This document shows, piece after piece, positions 38,235-48,171 of a DNA stretch of 64,000 nucleotides. Every line of letters begins with the position of its first letter. Positions within the stretch are counted from its first letter, which is position 1. The stretch lies in contig NZ_JARGEN010000014.1 in NCBI RefSeq assembly GCF_029211125.1, positions 7,908 to 71,907 on the forward strand. Direction: 5' to 3'. The DNA comes from Curvibacter soli (GTDB taxonomy: Bacteria > Pseudomonadota > Gammaproteobacteria > Burkholderiales > Burkholderiaceae_C). The notes below the pieces were generated by a model. That model was not told the DNA's origin, made no database searches, and was given only the letters and a program-made list of their open reading frames with translations. The position numbers and the translations under genes are program-made.

Positions 38235-38937
38235 GCTTCCCAACATCGACGCGGCGCTCTTCCACACGGCAGATCTGCATCGGCTGCACCCGGCCGAGCG
38301 CGCCTTCCATCCGCCGCGCATCCTGCTGCTCTACGGCTCACTGCGCGAGCGCTCGTACAGCCGGCTGCTGACGGAAGAAGCCGCCCACCTGCTGCAGGCC
38401 CTGGGCGCGGAGCCGCGGATCTTCGACCCGCGCGGCCTGCCCATGCCCGACGACGCGTCTGGCGATCACCCGAAGGTGCAGGAACTGCGCGACCTGGCGC
38501 AATGGTCCGAGGGCATGGTCTGGACCTCGCCCGAGCGCCACGGGGCCATGACCGGCATCATGAAGGCGCAGATCGACTGGATCCCGCTGGCCATCGGCGC
38601 GGTGCGGCCTACGCAGGGGAAAACGCTCGCGGTGATGGAGGTTTCGGGCGGCTCGCAGTCCTTCAATGCCGTGAACCAGCTCCGGGTGCTTGGGCGTTGG
38701 ATGCGCATGATCACGATCCCGAACCAGTCCTCCGTCGCGAAGGCCTTCCTGGAGTTCGACGATGCGGGCCGCATGAAGCCATCTTCGTATTACGAGCGGG
38801 TGGTCGACGTGATGGAAGAACTGGTGAAATTCACCTTGCTCACCCGCGATTCGGCCGCCTACCTGGTGGACCGCTACAGCGAGCGGAAGGAAAGTGCCGA
38901 GCAACTGTCCAACCGGGTCAACCAGCGATCGATCTGA
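38218..38937 (+). CDS. arsH: ArsH NADPH-dependent FMN reductase
   Basis: 239 residues with a flavodoxin-like core ([13 protein letters not shown] for FMN phosphate, [19 protein letters not shown]). ArsH oxidises trivalent organoarsenicals and is a frequent ars operon member. GTG start at 38218 inside arsC; the stop overlaps the next ATG by one base (TGATG). Confidence 0.92.
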   Translation: MSTSPELPNIDAALFHTADLHRLHPAERAFHPPRILLLYGSLRERSYSRLLTEEAAHLLQALGAEPRIFDPRGLPMPDDASGDHPKVQELRDLAQWSEGMVWTSPERHGAMTGIMKAQIDWIPLAIGAVRPTQGKTLAVMEVSGGSQSFNAVNQLRVLGRWMRMITIPNQSSVAKAFLEFDDAGRMKPSSYYERVVDVMEELVKFTLLTRDSAAYLVDRYSERKESAEQLSNRVNQRSI

Positions 38938-40103
38938 TGCCTCTGTCCAGCCGCTCTGCCGTCGTTGTTGCCTTGGGCATCACGCAGACGCTGGCCTGGG
39001 CATCGTCGTACTACCTGCCGGCGATGCTGGCGGCGCCGATGGCCAAGGATCTCGGCATCGAGACGCCGACGGTGTTCGCCGCGTTCTCCTTTGCCTTGGT
39101 GATTTCCGCATTTCTTGGGCCGTACGCTGGCCGCTGCATCGACCGATGGGGCGGTCGGCCGGTATTGATGGCAACGAACCTGGTGTTCGCTGCCGGCTTG
39201 CTGCTGCTGGGCATGGCGCACAGCGTGGTCGGGCTGCTGGTAGCCTGGGCTGTGTTGGGGGTTGGAATGGGCAGCGGGCTCTACGAGGCGGCCTTCGCCG
39301 GCTTGGTGCGGCTGTACGGGCGGGACTCGCGCAGCGCGATCACAGGCATCACCTTGTTTGCAGGCTTTGCCAGCACGGTCGGCTGGCCGCTCTCGACACT
39401 GCTGGAGGGCCAGTATGGATGGCGCGGCGCCAGCTTGGGCTGGGCTGCGCTTCACGTGTGTCTCGGGCTCCCACTTAACGCGTTGCTCCCGAAAGCAGCA
39501 GCCGTCGCTGACGACCCTGAGCCAGCAGTCGAAGTGGCAACCTCAGCATCGACAGCGAGCAGCCCACTTCAGGCCTCCGTGCTGCTGTCGGTCTTATTCG
39601 CCATCACCTGGTTCATCAGCACCGCGATGGCGGCGCATCTGCCTAGGCTGCTGATGGCCGGTGGCGCGACGCTGGCGGCAGCGGTCGCCTTCGGCGCCCT
39701 GGTCGGGCCAGCGCAGGTCGGCGCGCGGATCTTGGAGTTTGGTCTGCTGCGCAAGGTCCATCCCCTGCTTTCGGCCAGGCTGGCGACACTGATGCACCCG
39801 ATTGGAGCCGCGCTGATGGCATTCGCCGGTGCGCCGCTCGCGGCTGTCTTCGTGATCTTCCACGGTGCCGGCAACGGCATCCTGACGATTGCGAAGGGCA
39901 CGCTGCCGCTGGTTCTGTTCGGGCCGCAGGGATACGGCGCGCGGCAGGGGTTGCTCATGGTCCCGGCGCGGATAGCCCAGGCCCTCGCACCTTGGCTCTT
40001 TGGGGTGTGCCTAGACCGGTGGGGAGTGGGAGCGCTGTGGCTCTCAGGGACTCTTGGGCTGGTGGCGTTCGGCGCCCTGATGGCGCTGCGCGCTAAAGAC
40101 TAA
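38937..40103 (+). CDS. MFS transporter of the ars cluster
   Basis: A 388-residue major facilitator with about 12 helices. Motif A-like sequence GRCIDRWGGRPVL is present after helix 2. It is coupled to arsH and is probably involved in efflux of an arsenical; the substrate is not evident from sequence. A fragment of a closely related gene lies at 5611-5750. It is convergent with the ACR3-like gene. Confidence 0.85.
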   Translation: MPLSSRSAVVVALGITQTLAWASSYYLPAMLAAPMAKDLGIETPTVFAAFSFALVISAFLGPYAGRCIDRWGGRPVLMATNLVFAAGLLLLGMAHSVVGLLVAWAVLGVGMGSGLYEAAFAGLVRLYGRDSRSAITGITLFAGFASTVGWPLSTLLEGQYGWRGASLGWAALHVCLGLPLNALLPKAAAVADDPEPAVEVATSASTASSPLQASVLLSVLFAITWFISTAMAAHLPRLLMAGGATLAAAVAFGALVGPAQVGARILEFGLLRKVHPLLSARLATLMHPIGAALMAFAGAPLAAVFVIFHGAGNGILTIAKGTLPLVLFGPQGYGARQGLLMVPARIAQALAPWLFGVCLDRWGVGALWLSGTLGLVAFGALMALRAKD

Positions 40104-40105
40104 CT

Positions 40106-41138
40106 TCAAGCGCTGCGCCCGTGAGAACATCTTCGCCTCCTGGCGTGCAGTGACCCAGGTAAAGAGCGCTGTCGAACAGCCTTTGTCCCCAAGCTCGGCG
40201 CTACCTTGACGTACATCAGCTCGCTGACCAGTTCGACCAACGTCTGTCACGATCACGGCAGGCACCCAGGGCAAGGCGCCGGGGATGGCCAGACCCAAGG
40301 GCAGCACAACCAGGGAGTCGCGCGTCGCAGAGCTGAAGGCGATGGCCCTGCCTTGATCGGCAGGCAAGCGGAACAAGCGGGCGACGCCCCACCCGAGCAT
40401 CGGCGCTGCAATCGCAAACGCGACATAGACCGGGGCGACTGCGCGCACGGCGTCCATTGCCAAGCTCAGCTGCGGCGCGACGGCCGCCACGACCACGAAC
40501 AGGACTGCGGCCGTTGCGGGGACAGGGAACAGCCCGAGCCATCCGACGGCACGCTCCCCAGCGGTTGATCGGGCCGCCCAGACCTGGAACACGGCCGCCA
40601 GCGATAGCGCCACCGCGATGAGCCAGATGAAGGCGTGCACAAAGGGCTCCCACTGGACCAATCCAGCGGCTGCGTCCCCCATGAACACGCCCAGGTAGAC
40701 GGGCAACAGAATCATCTGTGCTGCCAGCAGCAGGGGTGTGGATGCCAACAGCGGCTTGGCATCTGCTTGCCCAAGATGGGCGAAGGTCACGACGTAGTCG
40801 ATGCACGGTGTCAGCAACACCAGCAGCTCGCCGATCCGCAGCAGCGGGTCTTGCGGCATCCAGGGCAACAGCACGGCGACCAGCAACGGCACAGCCACGA
40901 AGTTGGCCAACAACAGCGCGCCGAGGAAACGCATGTTCGACCAAGCGCGACGCAATTCCGTCAGCGGCACCTGCAGGACCGTCATGAACAGCATGAACGC
41001 CAGCAAGGGATCGATGGCCGGTGCCATCCCTGTCGAAGCGGGCCACTGCCACGCCAAGATGCCGGCAAGAACGACAGCGGCAAAGTAAATCGCAACCTGG
41101 CGTGTTTCGAGAACGGAGCGGAGAGAGAGAAGGGACAT
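40106..41138 (-). pseudogene. ACR3/BASS-like arsenic resistance transporter, frameshifted near C terminus
   Basis: An inner-membrane protein of about ten helices, related to the ACR3/bile-acid symporter superfamily (PLTELRRAWSNMRFLGALLL, TPCIDYVVTFAHLG). The frame reads normally to PAVIVT (about 40255) and then switches: the ORF continues out of phase to 40044, into the MFS gene. Continuing in the other frame restores QTLVELVSELMYVKV, the expected last helix, and a stop at 40106-40108, neatly beyond the MFS stop. A 2-base deletion (or a sequencing error) is the simplest reading. The N-terminal 290 or so residues are intact. Confidence 0.75.
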
Positions 41139-41471
41139 GCGTTCCAGACGGACTCGACCGAGCTATTGGGCAGGTTAGGTCCGCAGCCAAAATCACTTGG
41201 CGGGGGCGGCAAGCGGCCTGCGCGAAGACGGCCGGATTTTGACAGGGGGCCGCGGCTGGCAACCACAAGACGGTTCACCGGCGCGACCATAAAGGTGGCA
41301 TGCCAACATTCAGGGCGGCTTCCGCATCCAGACCCCAGCCGGCGAGCGGTGCTGCGGCGGGGGAAACTGGTGTCCAGCTTCATGCGGGATCAGGACACCG
41401 GTGTGCCCAATCTAGTCCCGCCGTCCTACATTTTGGATTGGGTAGCAGCGGTCTGTGGAACGCGCCCGCGA
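41139..41471. other. Intergenic stretch, no gene recognised
   Basis: 333 bases between the start of the ACR3-like gene and the end of the next minus-strand gene. Open frames are Arg/Pro-rich shadows. The promoter of the ACR3-like gene must lie here but no clear -35/-10 pair stands out. Confidence 0.45.
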
Positions 41472-42014
41472 TCAAGCCTCATGGAGTTGCGCTGCCCCCC
41501 ACACCGACGCAGCCTCGTTGTCCAGAGTTTTCACGAACGTCCACTTTCGATGATTGACGCAGAGTGATACCCACGGCCCTACATCATTGGTGATGGTTGA
41601 ACTCGTCCCACAGACGATGCATGTCTCTCGCAACCTCACCTCAGCTTCCAGGACAGCTTCTTGGATCGCAACCGCTATTGAGTCAAACGATTCACTCGGC
41701 TCACAAATGATTCGAGTGACCTCGTTTGGCCGATGTGCATGGATCGCATGCCGGGCCCGACCTCGCATCTCGTACGAGAAGCTCGGTGCACCAAACTTTT
41801 CTCGAATGCGTACCCACCCGAATTCGCGCTTTTCGCTCCCGAGGGCGTCATCGATGTGTTGGCACAGCAGCGCGAATGTCGGCATCCATCCGCGAAAGAA
41901 AATGTATGCCCGCTTCCGCTCTCCACCCGTCAATGGAAACATGTACGGAAACCTTGCAAGCAGGGCGTGAAGTTGAGAGGACTCGCTCCACGCTGTCGAG
42001 GTCGGTTGGTTCAT
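41472..42014 (-). CDS. Unknown protein of the FPYMF...C-x2-C family, copy 1
   Basis: 180 residues. Shared landmarks with the genes at 50733 and 60097 are ALLARFPYMFP, a GW-containing helix followed by CQHIDDALG, VRIREKFGAPSFSYE, then CIVCGTSS and a final CVNH that together could bind one metal ion. This is a widespread family of unknown function seen as cargo in mobile elements. This copy carries an insertion after PYMF (TGGERKRAY). No neighbours on the same strand suggest a partner. Confidence 0.7.
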   Translation of the reverse strand: MNQPTSTAWSESSQLHALLARFPYMFPLTGGERKRAYIFFRGWMPTFALLCQHIDDALGSEKREFGWVRIREKFGAPSFSYEMRGRARHAIHAHRPNEVTRIICEPSESFDSIAVAIQEAVLEAEVRLRETCIVCGTSSTITNDVGPWVSLCVNHRKWTFVKTLDNEAASVWGAAQLHEA

Positions 42015-42229
42015 GAATGGCGAGTTCGTCGTTCAGGCAGTTCTATTCTGAGCATCTGTTGTCCCGACAGCGAGTTCTAGCAAACCGCTCATTCACGCAT
42101 GCGTGAGTTGCCAGTGCCTTGACCAAGCTTCAAGAACGCAGCGTCAGATCTCATTCTGTTTCTAAATCTGCAACGCGTCATCCAATTCGAGGCCGAGGTA
42201 ACCCGCTGGCGAGCGCTACGTCTGGAGCG

Positions 42230-43039
42230 CTAGTCATCTGAGATTGAGCTGAGTTCTTCCGCCAGGGTGGCTTTTGAGAGCTCGCCTGTTCGAGTGCCCA
42301 CAAGCCGACCTTCTGCATCGAAAAACAATGTTGTGGGGAGCCCCCGCTGCCTGAACGCTGCAAGCGCTTCCCCTCTGGAGTTCAATAGCACATTCTGAAG
42401 AGAAAGGCCGCGAGCTGACAGCCAAGGCACAACTCGACTGGAGGTCTCGCCTTGATTGATGAACACGAAGTTCACCGTGGGATTGCGGAGCTGCGCCTCA
42501 TGAAGCACGGGCATCTCACGCACGCACGGCGGACACCACGTCCCCCAGAGGTTCACCACCATCGGCTTGCCTTCGAACTGAGCCAAGTCGACAGGTGAGC
42601 CGTTCAGACTTACAAGAGCAAGCGACGGAACCTTATGCTCCTCTTTGGCTGGAAGTATCGAAGGAAGGAAGCCCGTGCCCCAAATGAGGTTGCCAGTCAA
42701 AGCTGCCCACATCAACGATTTGCGCATTGGCGGACGCTTGAGCAGACGCCCTGCGATAAAAAGCCAGGCAGCAGCAAAACCGACCACTGGTCTCCATCCG
42801 CCGTCTCTGATGTCCACGATGGACAAGGGGGCTGCGGAATAGCTGCTGAAGTACTCAAGCACGAATGCAGCTCGAGCAGCGACCAAGCCGAGCAGACCCG
42901 CCTGCCAGAGCACGGAATCCACTTCGGTCGGCGAATCGCTAGTCCTCTTGGCGATGTAGCCGGCAGAAAAGACCGCCACGAACATGAAAAGAAGCGCGAC
43001 CGGCAACACGACCGGCCCAATTTGAACTGTGTGGGGCAT
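42230..43039 (-). CDS. Membrane-anchored TlpA-like thioredoxin
   Basis: 269 residues. The N-terminal half has four or so hydrophobic helices (about 1-140) resembling a truncated prolipoprotein diacylglyceryl transferase. The C-terminal half is a thioredoxin-fold domain with WGTWCPPC and a cis-Pro motif GLPTTLFF. It would act as a periplasmic thiol-disulfide protein. It begins five bases after cueR, so it is the last gene of copA-cueR-tlpA and may protect or reduce copper-damaged thiols. Confidence 0.82.
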   Translation of the reverse strand: MPHTVQIGPVVLPVALLFMFVAVFSAGYIAKRTSDSPTEVDSVLWQAGLLGLVAARAAFVLEYFSSYSAAPLSIVDIRDGGWRPVVGFAAAWLFIAGRLLKRPPMRKSLMWAALTGNLIWGTGFLPSILPAKEEHKVPSLALVSLNGSPVDLAQFEGKPMVVNLWGTWCPPCVREMPVLHEAQLRNPTVNFVFINQGETSSRVVPWLSARGLSLQNVLLNSRGEALAAFRQRGLPTTLFFDAEGRLVGTRTGELSKATLAEELSSISDD

Positions 43040-43044
43040 CGCGG

Positions 43045-43515
43045 TCAGGCGCGGTGGCCCGCTGTCAGCTGACCCCGGCGTGGCCGCTTCGCCGGTGCCG
43101 GGCTCTGCCCGTCTTTCGCGTCACTCGCCAGCTGCTCGATGATTGGACAGTCGGGCCGGTCATCGCCGTTGCAGCAGTGCACAAGATGCTCCAAGGTGGC
43201 CTTCATCGCGAGAATGTCCTTCGCTTTTTGTTCAAGCTCCTCAATGTGTGCCTGTGCTACGGCCTTCACCACTCGGCTTGACCGCCGGCGGTTCTGCCAA
43301 AGCCCCACGAGTTCCCCGATGACGGGAATCGAGAATCCCAGGTCCCTGGCCTGGCGAATGAAGCGCAACGTGTGCACGTCTGCGTCTCGGTACATGCGGT
43401 AGCCAGCCTCGGTGCGCTCCGCCGGTGGCAAGAGGCCGACCTCCTCGTAGTGGCGAATCATCTTGGCCGAGACTCCTGACGCCTTCGCGGCGCCGCCGAT
43501 GTTCATCATGTTCAT
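43045..43515 (-). CDS. cueR: CueR copper-responsive MerR-family regulator
   Basis: 156 residues starting [20 protein letters not shown]. The C-terminal metal loop has [11 protein letters not shown]; CueR binds Cu(I) with a Cys pair in this region (Cys-x7-Cys). The ATG overlaps the copA stop by four bases. It should act on the promoters of copA (46013-46043), copZ (46095-46125) and the ATPase gene at 30775. The extra basic C-terminal tail (PAKRPRRG) is not usual. Confidence 0.9.
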   Translation of the reverse strand: MNMMNIGGAAKASGVSAKMIRHYEEVGLLPPAERTEAGYRMYRDADVHTLRFIRQARDLGFSIPVIGELVGLWQNRRRSSRVVKAVAQAHIEELEQKAKDILAMKATLEHLVHCCNGDDRPDCPIIEQLASDAKDGQSPAPAKRPRRGQLTAGHRA

Positions 43516-45980
43516 GCCTGTGCTCGTTGGTCGCTCGCGAGAGGGACTGCAGTAGCTGCCGGAGCCTGGTTGGAGGCACTGCCGCGCCACCGGCGCAGCA
43601 GCAACGCATTCCCGACAACGCTCACACTGCTGAATGCCATGGCCGCCCCGGCGACTACTGGGCTTAGAAGGCCAAGAGACGCGAGTGGGATCCCGATGAT
43701 GTTGTACGCGAAGGCCCAGAACAGCCCACGCTTGATAGTGCTGTAGGTCTTGCGAGACACGTGTATGGCGTCCGCCACCAGGCGCGGGTCGCCCCGCATC
43801 AGGGTGATGCCTGCCGTTTCCATGGCGACATCGGTGCCCGTCGACATGGCCATTCCGAGGTCGGCGGCAGCAAGAGCCGGCGAATCGTTGAGACCATCGC
43901 CGACCATGGCGACGACCGAACCCGCGTCCCGGAGCCTCTGAACCATCCCGGCCTTGTCGCCCGGAAGGACCTCCGCGCGGAAGCTCTTGATACCAAGCTC
44001 ATGGGCGACGGCTTGCGCGCTGCCCTTGTTGTCCCCCGTGAGCATCATGGTCTCGATGCCCATTTCGTGGAGCCGTGCAACAGCCTCGTGCGCAGACACT
44101 TTGATGCGGTCGCCGAACGCCAGGAGGCCCATCACCGCAGCCGCTTCACCTTGCCGCCGCACCAGCCAGGAAATAGTCTTGCCTTCCGACTCAAGGCGCT
44201 CGCTCTCGGCAGCCAGCGGCCCGGGCTCAGCGCGCAGTTCGCGCAGAAGCCTGGTGCTCCCCAAGAAGACCTCTTGGCCGCGCACGGTCGCTTGGATCCC
44301 GCGGCCCGCCAGGGCCCGCGCTCCGTGAGCCTCCGGCACAGAAAGCTGCTCGCTCCGGACGGTATCGAGGACGGCGTGCGCCAGCGGATGTTCGCTGCTT
44401 CGTTGAAGAGCAGCCGCAATGCGCAGCACTTCATCGCGAGATTGCCCTTGGGCCGGAACGATTGCTGCCAGTGACGGCTTGCCTTCAGTCAACGTGCCGG
44501 TCTTGTCAAACACGACCATGGTCACCGCATGGGCAACTTCGAGAGCCTCGGCGTCCTTGATCAAGATGCCGCTTTGCGCAGCGACGCCCGTGCCGGCCAT
44601 GATGGCGGTCGGAGTTGCCAGACCCAAGGCACAGGGGCAAGCGATGACAAGCACCGCGACCGCGTTTACCAGAGCCGCTTCCCAGTTGCCGGTCAACGCC
44701 ACCCAGCCGAGAAATGTGACCAGCGCGATGCCCAGCACCACCGGAACGAAGACTGCACTGACCCGGTCCACGATGCGCTGGATTGGCGCCTTGGCAGCCT
44801 GGGCCGACTCAACCATGCGGATGATGCGTGCCAAGGTGGTTTCAGCCCCTACTGCCGTGGTTCTGACCAACAACACGCCCTCAGCGTTGATGGAGCCTCC
44901 CGTGACGTTGTCGCCAATGGTTCGGGCGACCGGCAGGCTCTCGCCGGTGATGAGGGACTCGTCGATGTGCGTGTGGCCTTCGGCGATTTCGCCGTCCACG
45001 GCAACACGCTCTCCAGGGCGCACAACAACCAGGTCGCCCACCACCACCTGCTCCACCGGCACTTCGACCTCGTTGCCGTCTCGACGCACTCGCGCTATTG
45101 TCGGCCGCAACGCGTTCAGGGCGCGGATTGCATCAGCTGTTTGCCGTTTGGCACGTCCCTCGAGCCATTTGCCTAGGAGCACCAGGGTGATGACGGCAGC
45201 GGACGCCTCGAAGTAAAGGTGCTGCATCATCTCGTGACCCGCATGCTTGAACAGCAGGTACACGGAGAGCCCGTAAGCCGCTGACGTTCCGAGCGCCACA
45301 AGGAGGTCCATGTTGCCAGCCCCAGCGCGAACGGCTTTGTAGCCGGCCACGTAGAAGCGCCAACCGAGCAGGAACTGGACAGGAGTAGCCAGCAGCAACT
45401 GAACCCAGCCATCGAGCATCCAGTCGATGCCAAAGAGGCTGAGGAGCATGGGGGCCATGAGCGGAGCCGTGAGCACGCCGCCGAGCGCGACCGGCCACCA
45501 CTGCGGAAGTTTGGTGCGTTCCCCCTGCGCGACAGCTGCCGTGGCTTTGGTGGCGGTATAGCCTGCCCTCTCCACCGCAAGCTGCAGCGCACCGGGGGAA
45601 ACGGTGGAGAGGGCTTGGATAGTCGCCTTCTCGGTCGCCAGGTTCACCATGGCAGACGTGACGCCAGGAACCTTGAGCAAGGCCTTCTCTACCCGGCTGA
45701 CACAGGATGCACAGGTCATCCCGTCGACCTGCAGTTCAATCTCACGGGAGGCAACGTCATAGCCGGCCTTGCGCACCGCAGCCGCAAGAACTTCTGACGT
45801 CACCGACGAGTCCGCCACCACGCTTGCCTTCTCAGTAGCCAAGTTGACGCTGGCGTTCTTGACGCCTGGAATAGCCTTCAGCGTCTTCTCGACCCGCATG
45901 ACGCACGAGGCGCAGGTCATCCCAATGACCTCGAGGTCGATTTCGGCTGGGGAGGCCAGCATTGCTGAGCGCGCGGTCAT
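43512..45980 (-). CDS. copA: CopA Cu+-exporting P1B-type ATPase with two metal-binding domains
   Basis: An 822-residue pump with two N-terminal heavy-metal-associated domains (both GMTCASC), the transmembrane CPC ([15 protein letters not shown]), [22 protein letters not shown] and [10 protein letters not shown]. The final helix has [14 protein letters not shown], a Cu+ ATPase signature. It removes cytoplasmic Cu(I), received from CopZ, which is encoded divergently. A strong AAGGAGA ribosome binding site precedes the ATG at 45980. It is the second Cu+ ATPase of the window, differing from 30775 in its CxxC domains. Confidence 0.95.
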   Translation of the reverse strand: MTARSAMLASPAEIDLEVIGMTCASCVMRVEKTLKAIPGVKNASVNLATEKASVVADSSVTSEVLAAAVRKAGYDVASREIELQVDGMTCASCVSRVEKALLKVPGVTSAMVNLATEKATIQALSTVSPGALQLAVERAGYTATKATAAVAQGERTKLPQWWPVALGGVLTAPLMAPMLLSLFGIDWMLDGWVQLLLATPVQFLLGWRFYVAGYKAVRAGAGNMDLLVALGTSAAYGLSVYLLFKHAGHEMMQHLYFEASAAVITLVLLGKWLEGRAKRQTADAIRALNALRPTIARVRRDGNEVEVPVEQVVVGDLVVVRPGERVAVDGEIAEGHTHIDESLITGESLPVARTIGDNVTGGSINAEGVLLVRTTAVGAETTLARIIRMVESAQAAKAPIQRIVDRVSAVFVPVVLGIALVTFLGWVALTGNWEAALVNAVAVLVIACPCALGLATPTAIMAGTGVAAQSGILIKDAEALEVAHAVTMVVFDKTGTLTEGKPSLAAIVPAQGQSRDEVLRIAAALQRSSEHPLAHAVLDTVRSEQLSVPEAHGARALAGRGIQATVRGQEVFLGSTRLLRELRAEPGPLAAESERLESEGKTISWLVRRQGEAAAVMGLLAFGDRIKVSAHEAVARLHEMGIETMMLTGDNKGSAQAVAHELGIKSFRAEVLPGDKAGMVQRLRDAGSVVAMVGDGLNDSPALAAADLGMAMSTGTDVAMETAGITLMRGDPRLVADAIHVSRKTYSTIKRGLFWAFAYNIIGIPLASLGLLSPVVAGAAMAFSSVSVVGNALLLRRWRGSASNQAPAATAVPLASDQRAQA

Positions 45981-46012
45981 CGGGAATCTCCTTGTGGGTT
46001 GGTACGAGGTGG

Positions 46013-46043
46013 ATGCTCAGGGTTCCCACCATTGGAAGGTCAA
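46013..46043 (-). promoter_or_regulatory. CueR-type promoter of copA
   Basis: On the minus strand TTGACC (46043-46038), 19-bp spacer, GAGCAT (46018-46013). The spacer contains ACCTTCC and an imperfect GGGAAC arm, the CueR operator pattern. Confidence 0.72.
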
Positions 46044-46094
46044 AGCAGCGCTCAGCGAACCCGCAATGGCAGTGAGGGTATTTCACCGCACCGT

Positions 46095-46125
46095 TTGACC
46101 TTCCCACGGCTGGAAGCATGACAGT
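46095..46125 (+). promoter_or_regulatory. CueR-type promoter of copZ
   Basis: TTGACC (46095-46100) followed by TTCCCACGGCTGGAAGCAT (19 bp) and a GACAGT -10 position. The ACCTTCC/GGAAGC dyad mirrors the copA promoter 50 bp away, so one regulator controls both directions. Confidence 0.72.
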
Positions 46126-46155
46126 GACAGCTCACCAAACCAAATGGAGTAAGAG

Positions 46156-46410
46156 ATGATTGCCTTCGAAGTCAAAGACATGACGTGCGGCCACTGCGTG
46201 AGCACCATCACCAAGGCGGTGAAAGGCGCGGACAAGGATGCCAAGGTTCAAGTTGAGCTGGCAACCCACACGATACAAATCGAGCCGACCGAGGCAAGCG
46301 CCAGTGAATTGAGCGACGCCATCAAGGAAGCCGGCTACACGCCAGTTCTGATCGGGGCACAGTCACTGGAGTCAAGTCAAGCCAAGCGCGGCGGATGCTG
46401 CTGCGGCTGA
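46156..46410 (+). CDS. copZ: CopZ-like copper chaperone with Cys-rich tail
   Basis: 84 residues: one heavy-metal-associated domain with DMTCGHC near the N terminus, and a C-terminal GGCCCG tail that could add a metal site. It carries Cu(I) to CopA. The ribosome binding site GGAGTAAGAG precedes the ATG. Confidence 0.9.
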   Translation: MIAFEVKDMTCGHCVSTITKAVKGADKDAKVQVELATHTIQIEPTEASASELSDAIKEAGYTPVLIGAQSLESSQAKRGGCCCG

Positions 46411-46838
46411 TTTCGACGCCTGAAAGGTCCAGGAACGTGAGAGCGTCTCCGCGCGCTTGGCGGAGAACTTAAATTACCAATCAGACCGATGACGAAATTG
46501 GATTCTCCTCGCCAGCCAGAGGGTCGACACTTGCGCTCTTTTCGTCGCTACAGCGCAGTTGACGCTCGGGCTGGACGAAAGCCTCGCTTCCATCGCTCCC
46601 ACATCAATGCCTTCTGGGAATCTGAGTAGACGGTTCGCATCCGGTGCTTCACCTGCAGCACACCTCCTGCGCATGCAGTTTTTAGTGTGTTGCAGCAGCG
46701 ACCGGTTGAATCCGTCATGCAATCGGACGTCCCGCCGATCTGAGTGACCTAAGGGCGGCTCTGGAAGAGCCCAGGACCAGGTTGTGAGTTCCTTAAACGA
46801 GCTGCACGCCACCCCGTGACGTAGGCACACGTTTGGCG
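46411..46838. other. Intergenic stretch with a short hairpin, no gene
   Basis: 428 bases between copZ and the convergent repressor gene. A hairpin TCTCCGC/GCGGAGA (46446-46466) follows copZ but lacks a T-run. Other open frames have no recognisable domain. Confidence 0.45.
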
Positions 46839-47231
46839 TCACTCTGGCGGAATCTTCTCGAACTCCAAGAGCAGGGCCTCCAAAATTTCGCGCTGGGGTT
46901 CTGACAGCGCTTGCAGCCGGCGGGCGAGGTCCTTGGCGTTAAGAGGCCGATCTGAACCGCCCGTCTGCCGGTTGGAGGCCTTTGGGTCGGGTCCAAACCG
47001 CAACCAATGCTCGGACACGTCTAGCCAACGCGCCAAAACCGCCAATCGATCCGGGCGGGGCACTGCAGTGCCGTTGACCCACTTGTGCACGCTCTGGACG
47101 GACAGCCCTTCAGGGAACTCCGACACCAGAGCCTCTGCCAACTGGGTCGCACCGAGACCGCCGTGCCCCTTGCGTTGCATCGCTTGACGAAAGCGCGTGC
47201 CAAAGGCTTTCGGGTCGACGGCGGAGGGCAT
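46839..47231 (-). CDS. Phage-type XRE repressor
   Basis: 130 residues with an N-terminal helix-turn-helix (ATQLAEALVSEFPEGLSVQSVHKWVNGTAVPRP region, residues about 28-62), then AVLARWLDVSEHWLRFG as in CI/Cro-type repressors, and a helical C-terminal dimerisation segment. It is divergent from two small exported-protein genes, with a palindrome in between that is its likely operator. Confidence 0.82.
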   Translation of the reverse strand: MPSAVDPKAFGTRFRQAMQRKGHGGLGATQLAEALVSEFPEGLSVQSVHKWVNGTAVPRPDRLAVLARWLDVSEHWLRFGPDPKASNRQTGGSDRPLNAKDLARRLQALSEPQREILEALLLEFEKIPPE

Positions 47232-47276
47232 TCACAAATTGTCGCGACCGATTGATTTTTATCATTCCCCAGCATG

Positions 47277-47302
47277 CGATAATTTTATCGTGTACACGAT
47301 AA
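47277..47302. promoter_or_regulatory. Palindromic operator between repressor and exported-protein genes
   Basis: TTATCGTGTACACGATAA (47285-47302) is a perfect 18-bp palindrome. Its left arm is shared with an overlapping second dyad, CGATAA-TT-TTATCG (47277-47290). The site lies in the divergent promoter region and is the natural binding site for the XRE repressor. Confidence 0.7.
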
Positions 47303-47371
47303 TCGGCATCCGTTCGTTGGTGTCGACCCGCATTCCTCGCCTTGACCGGGCAGGCAAAACCATTGGAACCT

Positions 47372-47674
47372 GTGAAATACCCATCGCTCTCACTTTGCGC
47401 TGTCGCACTCGTCTGCATGCACGGTGCGCAGGCTCAGGATCGCGGCCCTGTACCCGCCGCGGTTGCCGCCTTCTTGGCCAATCCAACGCACTGTGCTGTT
47501 CTGATCGGCAGTGCCGACCATGCGGGCGATGGCGCTGACCGGGTCTATGGCGAAATGTTGGCCGCAGCCCTGACGGGCCTGGGCACGCCCCTGCCTTCTG
47601 CGGTCGAATGGATGCGCAATGCATGCGCCAGCAGCTTGGCGCAGCCCGAGCGCCTGTCCAAGGAGGTGCTGTGA
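47372..47674 (+). CDS. Small exported protein of unknown function
   Basis: About 100 residues from GTG 47372 (upstream TTG at 47342 is possible). The N terminus KYPSLSLCAVALVCMHGAQAQ is a signal peptide. The mature part has no recognised domain; one segment reads YGEMLAAALTGLGTPLP. It overlaps the next gene by four bases (GTGA). Confidence 0.6.
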   Translation: MKYPSLSLCAVALVCMHGAQAQDRGPVPAAVAAFLANPTHCAVLIGSADHAGDGADRVYGEMLAAALTGLGTPLPSAVEWMRNACASSLAQPERLSKEVL

Positions 47675-48021
47675 ACTTCTGCGCCCGCGCCCCAATCTTG
47701 AGAAGCCTCGCAACTTTGCTTGCGATGGCGTGTTGGCTACCTGCCCGCGGGGCTACCCCTCCACTGACGTTCGAACAAGCTGCCGACAAAGCCACAAGCC
47801 TGAAAGGCTGCCCAAGGCGGGACCGGGCCTCGATCGAGGGCGCGCACCTCAGCGACTCTGAGGGCAACCGCATGAATGTGAACTCGGGAAAGCCGATCTT
47901 CCTCATTGTTCAAGCCGCCGGTGCAACCGACTTCCTTGTGCTCGGTCCGCTTGTTTCGGCACCGACTTCCGACCAACTTCGGTCGCTCCGAGGTCGGCCG
48001 ACGTGCGTCGTCTCAGGTTAG
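47671..48021 (+). CDS. Small exported protein, coupled to the preceding gene
   Basis: 116 residues from GTG 47671, with a strong AAGGAGGT ribosome binding site inside the preceding gene. Signal peptide ending WLPARGAT; mature part with one or two Cys (LKGCPRRD, PTCVVSG) and a hydrophobic stretch PIFLIVQAAGATDFLVLGP. Unknown function; the pair may be repressed by the XRE protein. Confidence 0.6.
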   Translation: MNFCARAPILRSLATLLAMACWLPARGATPPLTFEQAADKATSLKGCPRRDRASIEGAHLSDSEGNRMNVNSGKPIFLIVQAAGATDFLVLGPLVSAPTSDQLRSLRGRPTCVVSG

Positions 48022-48171
48022 CTGAGCACATCCTCAGGACGCTTGAGGTCGGCTCTTGCGATCTCAACTCAACATCAGCCGGTACGGATCGAAGCAACTG
48101 ACCAGGTTCGCTGCGATTGTCGAAGCTCCTACGCATACACCTCGGCCCTCTGACCCCAACCAACACTCGCC

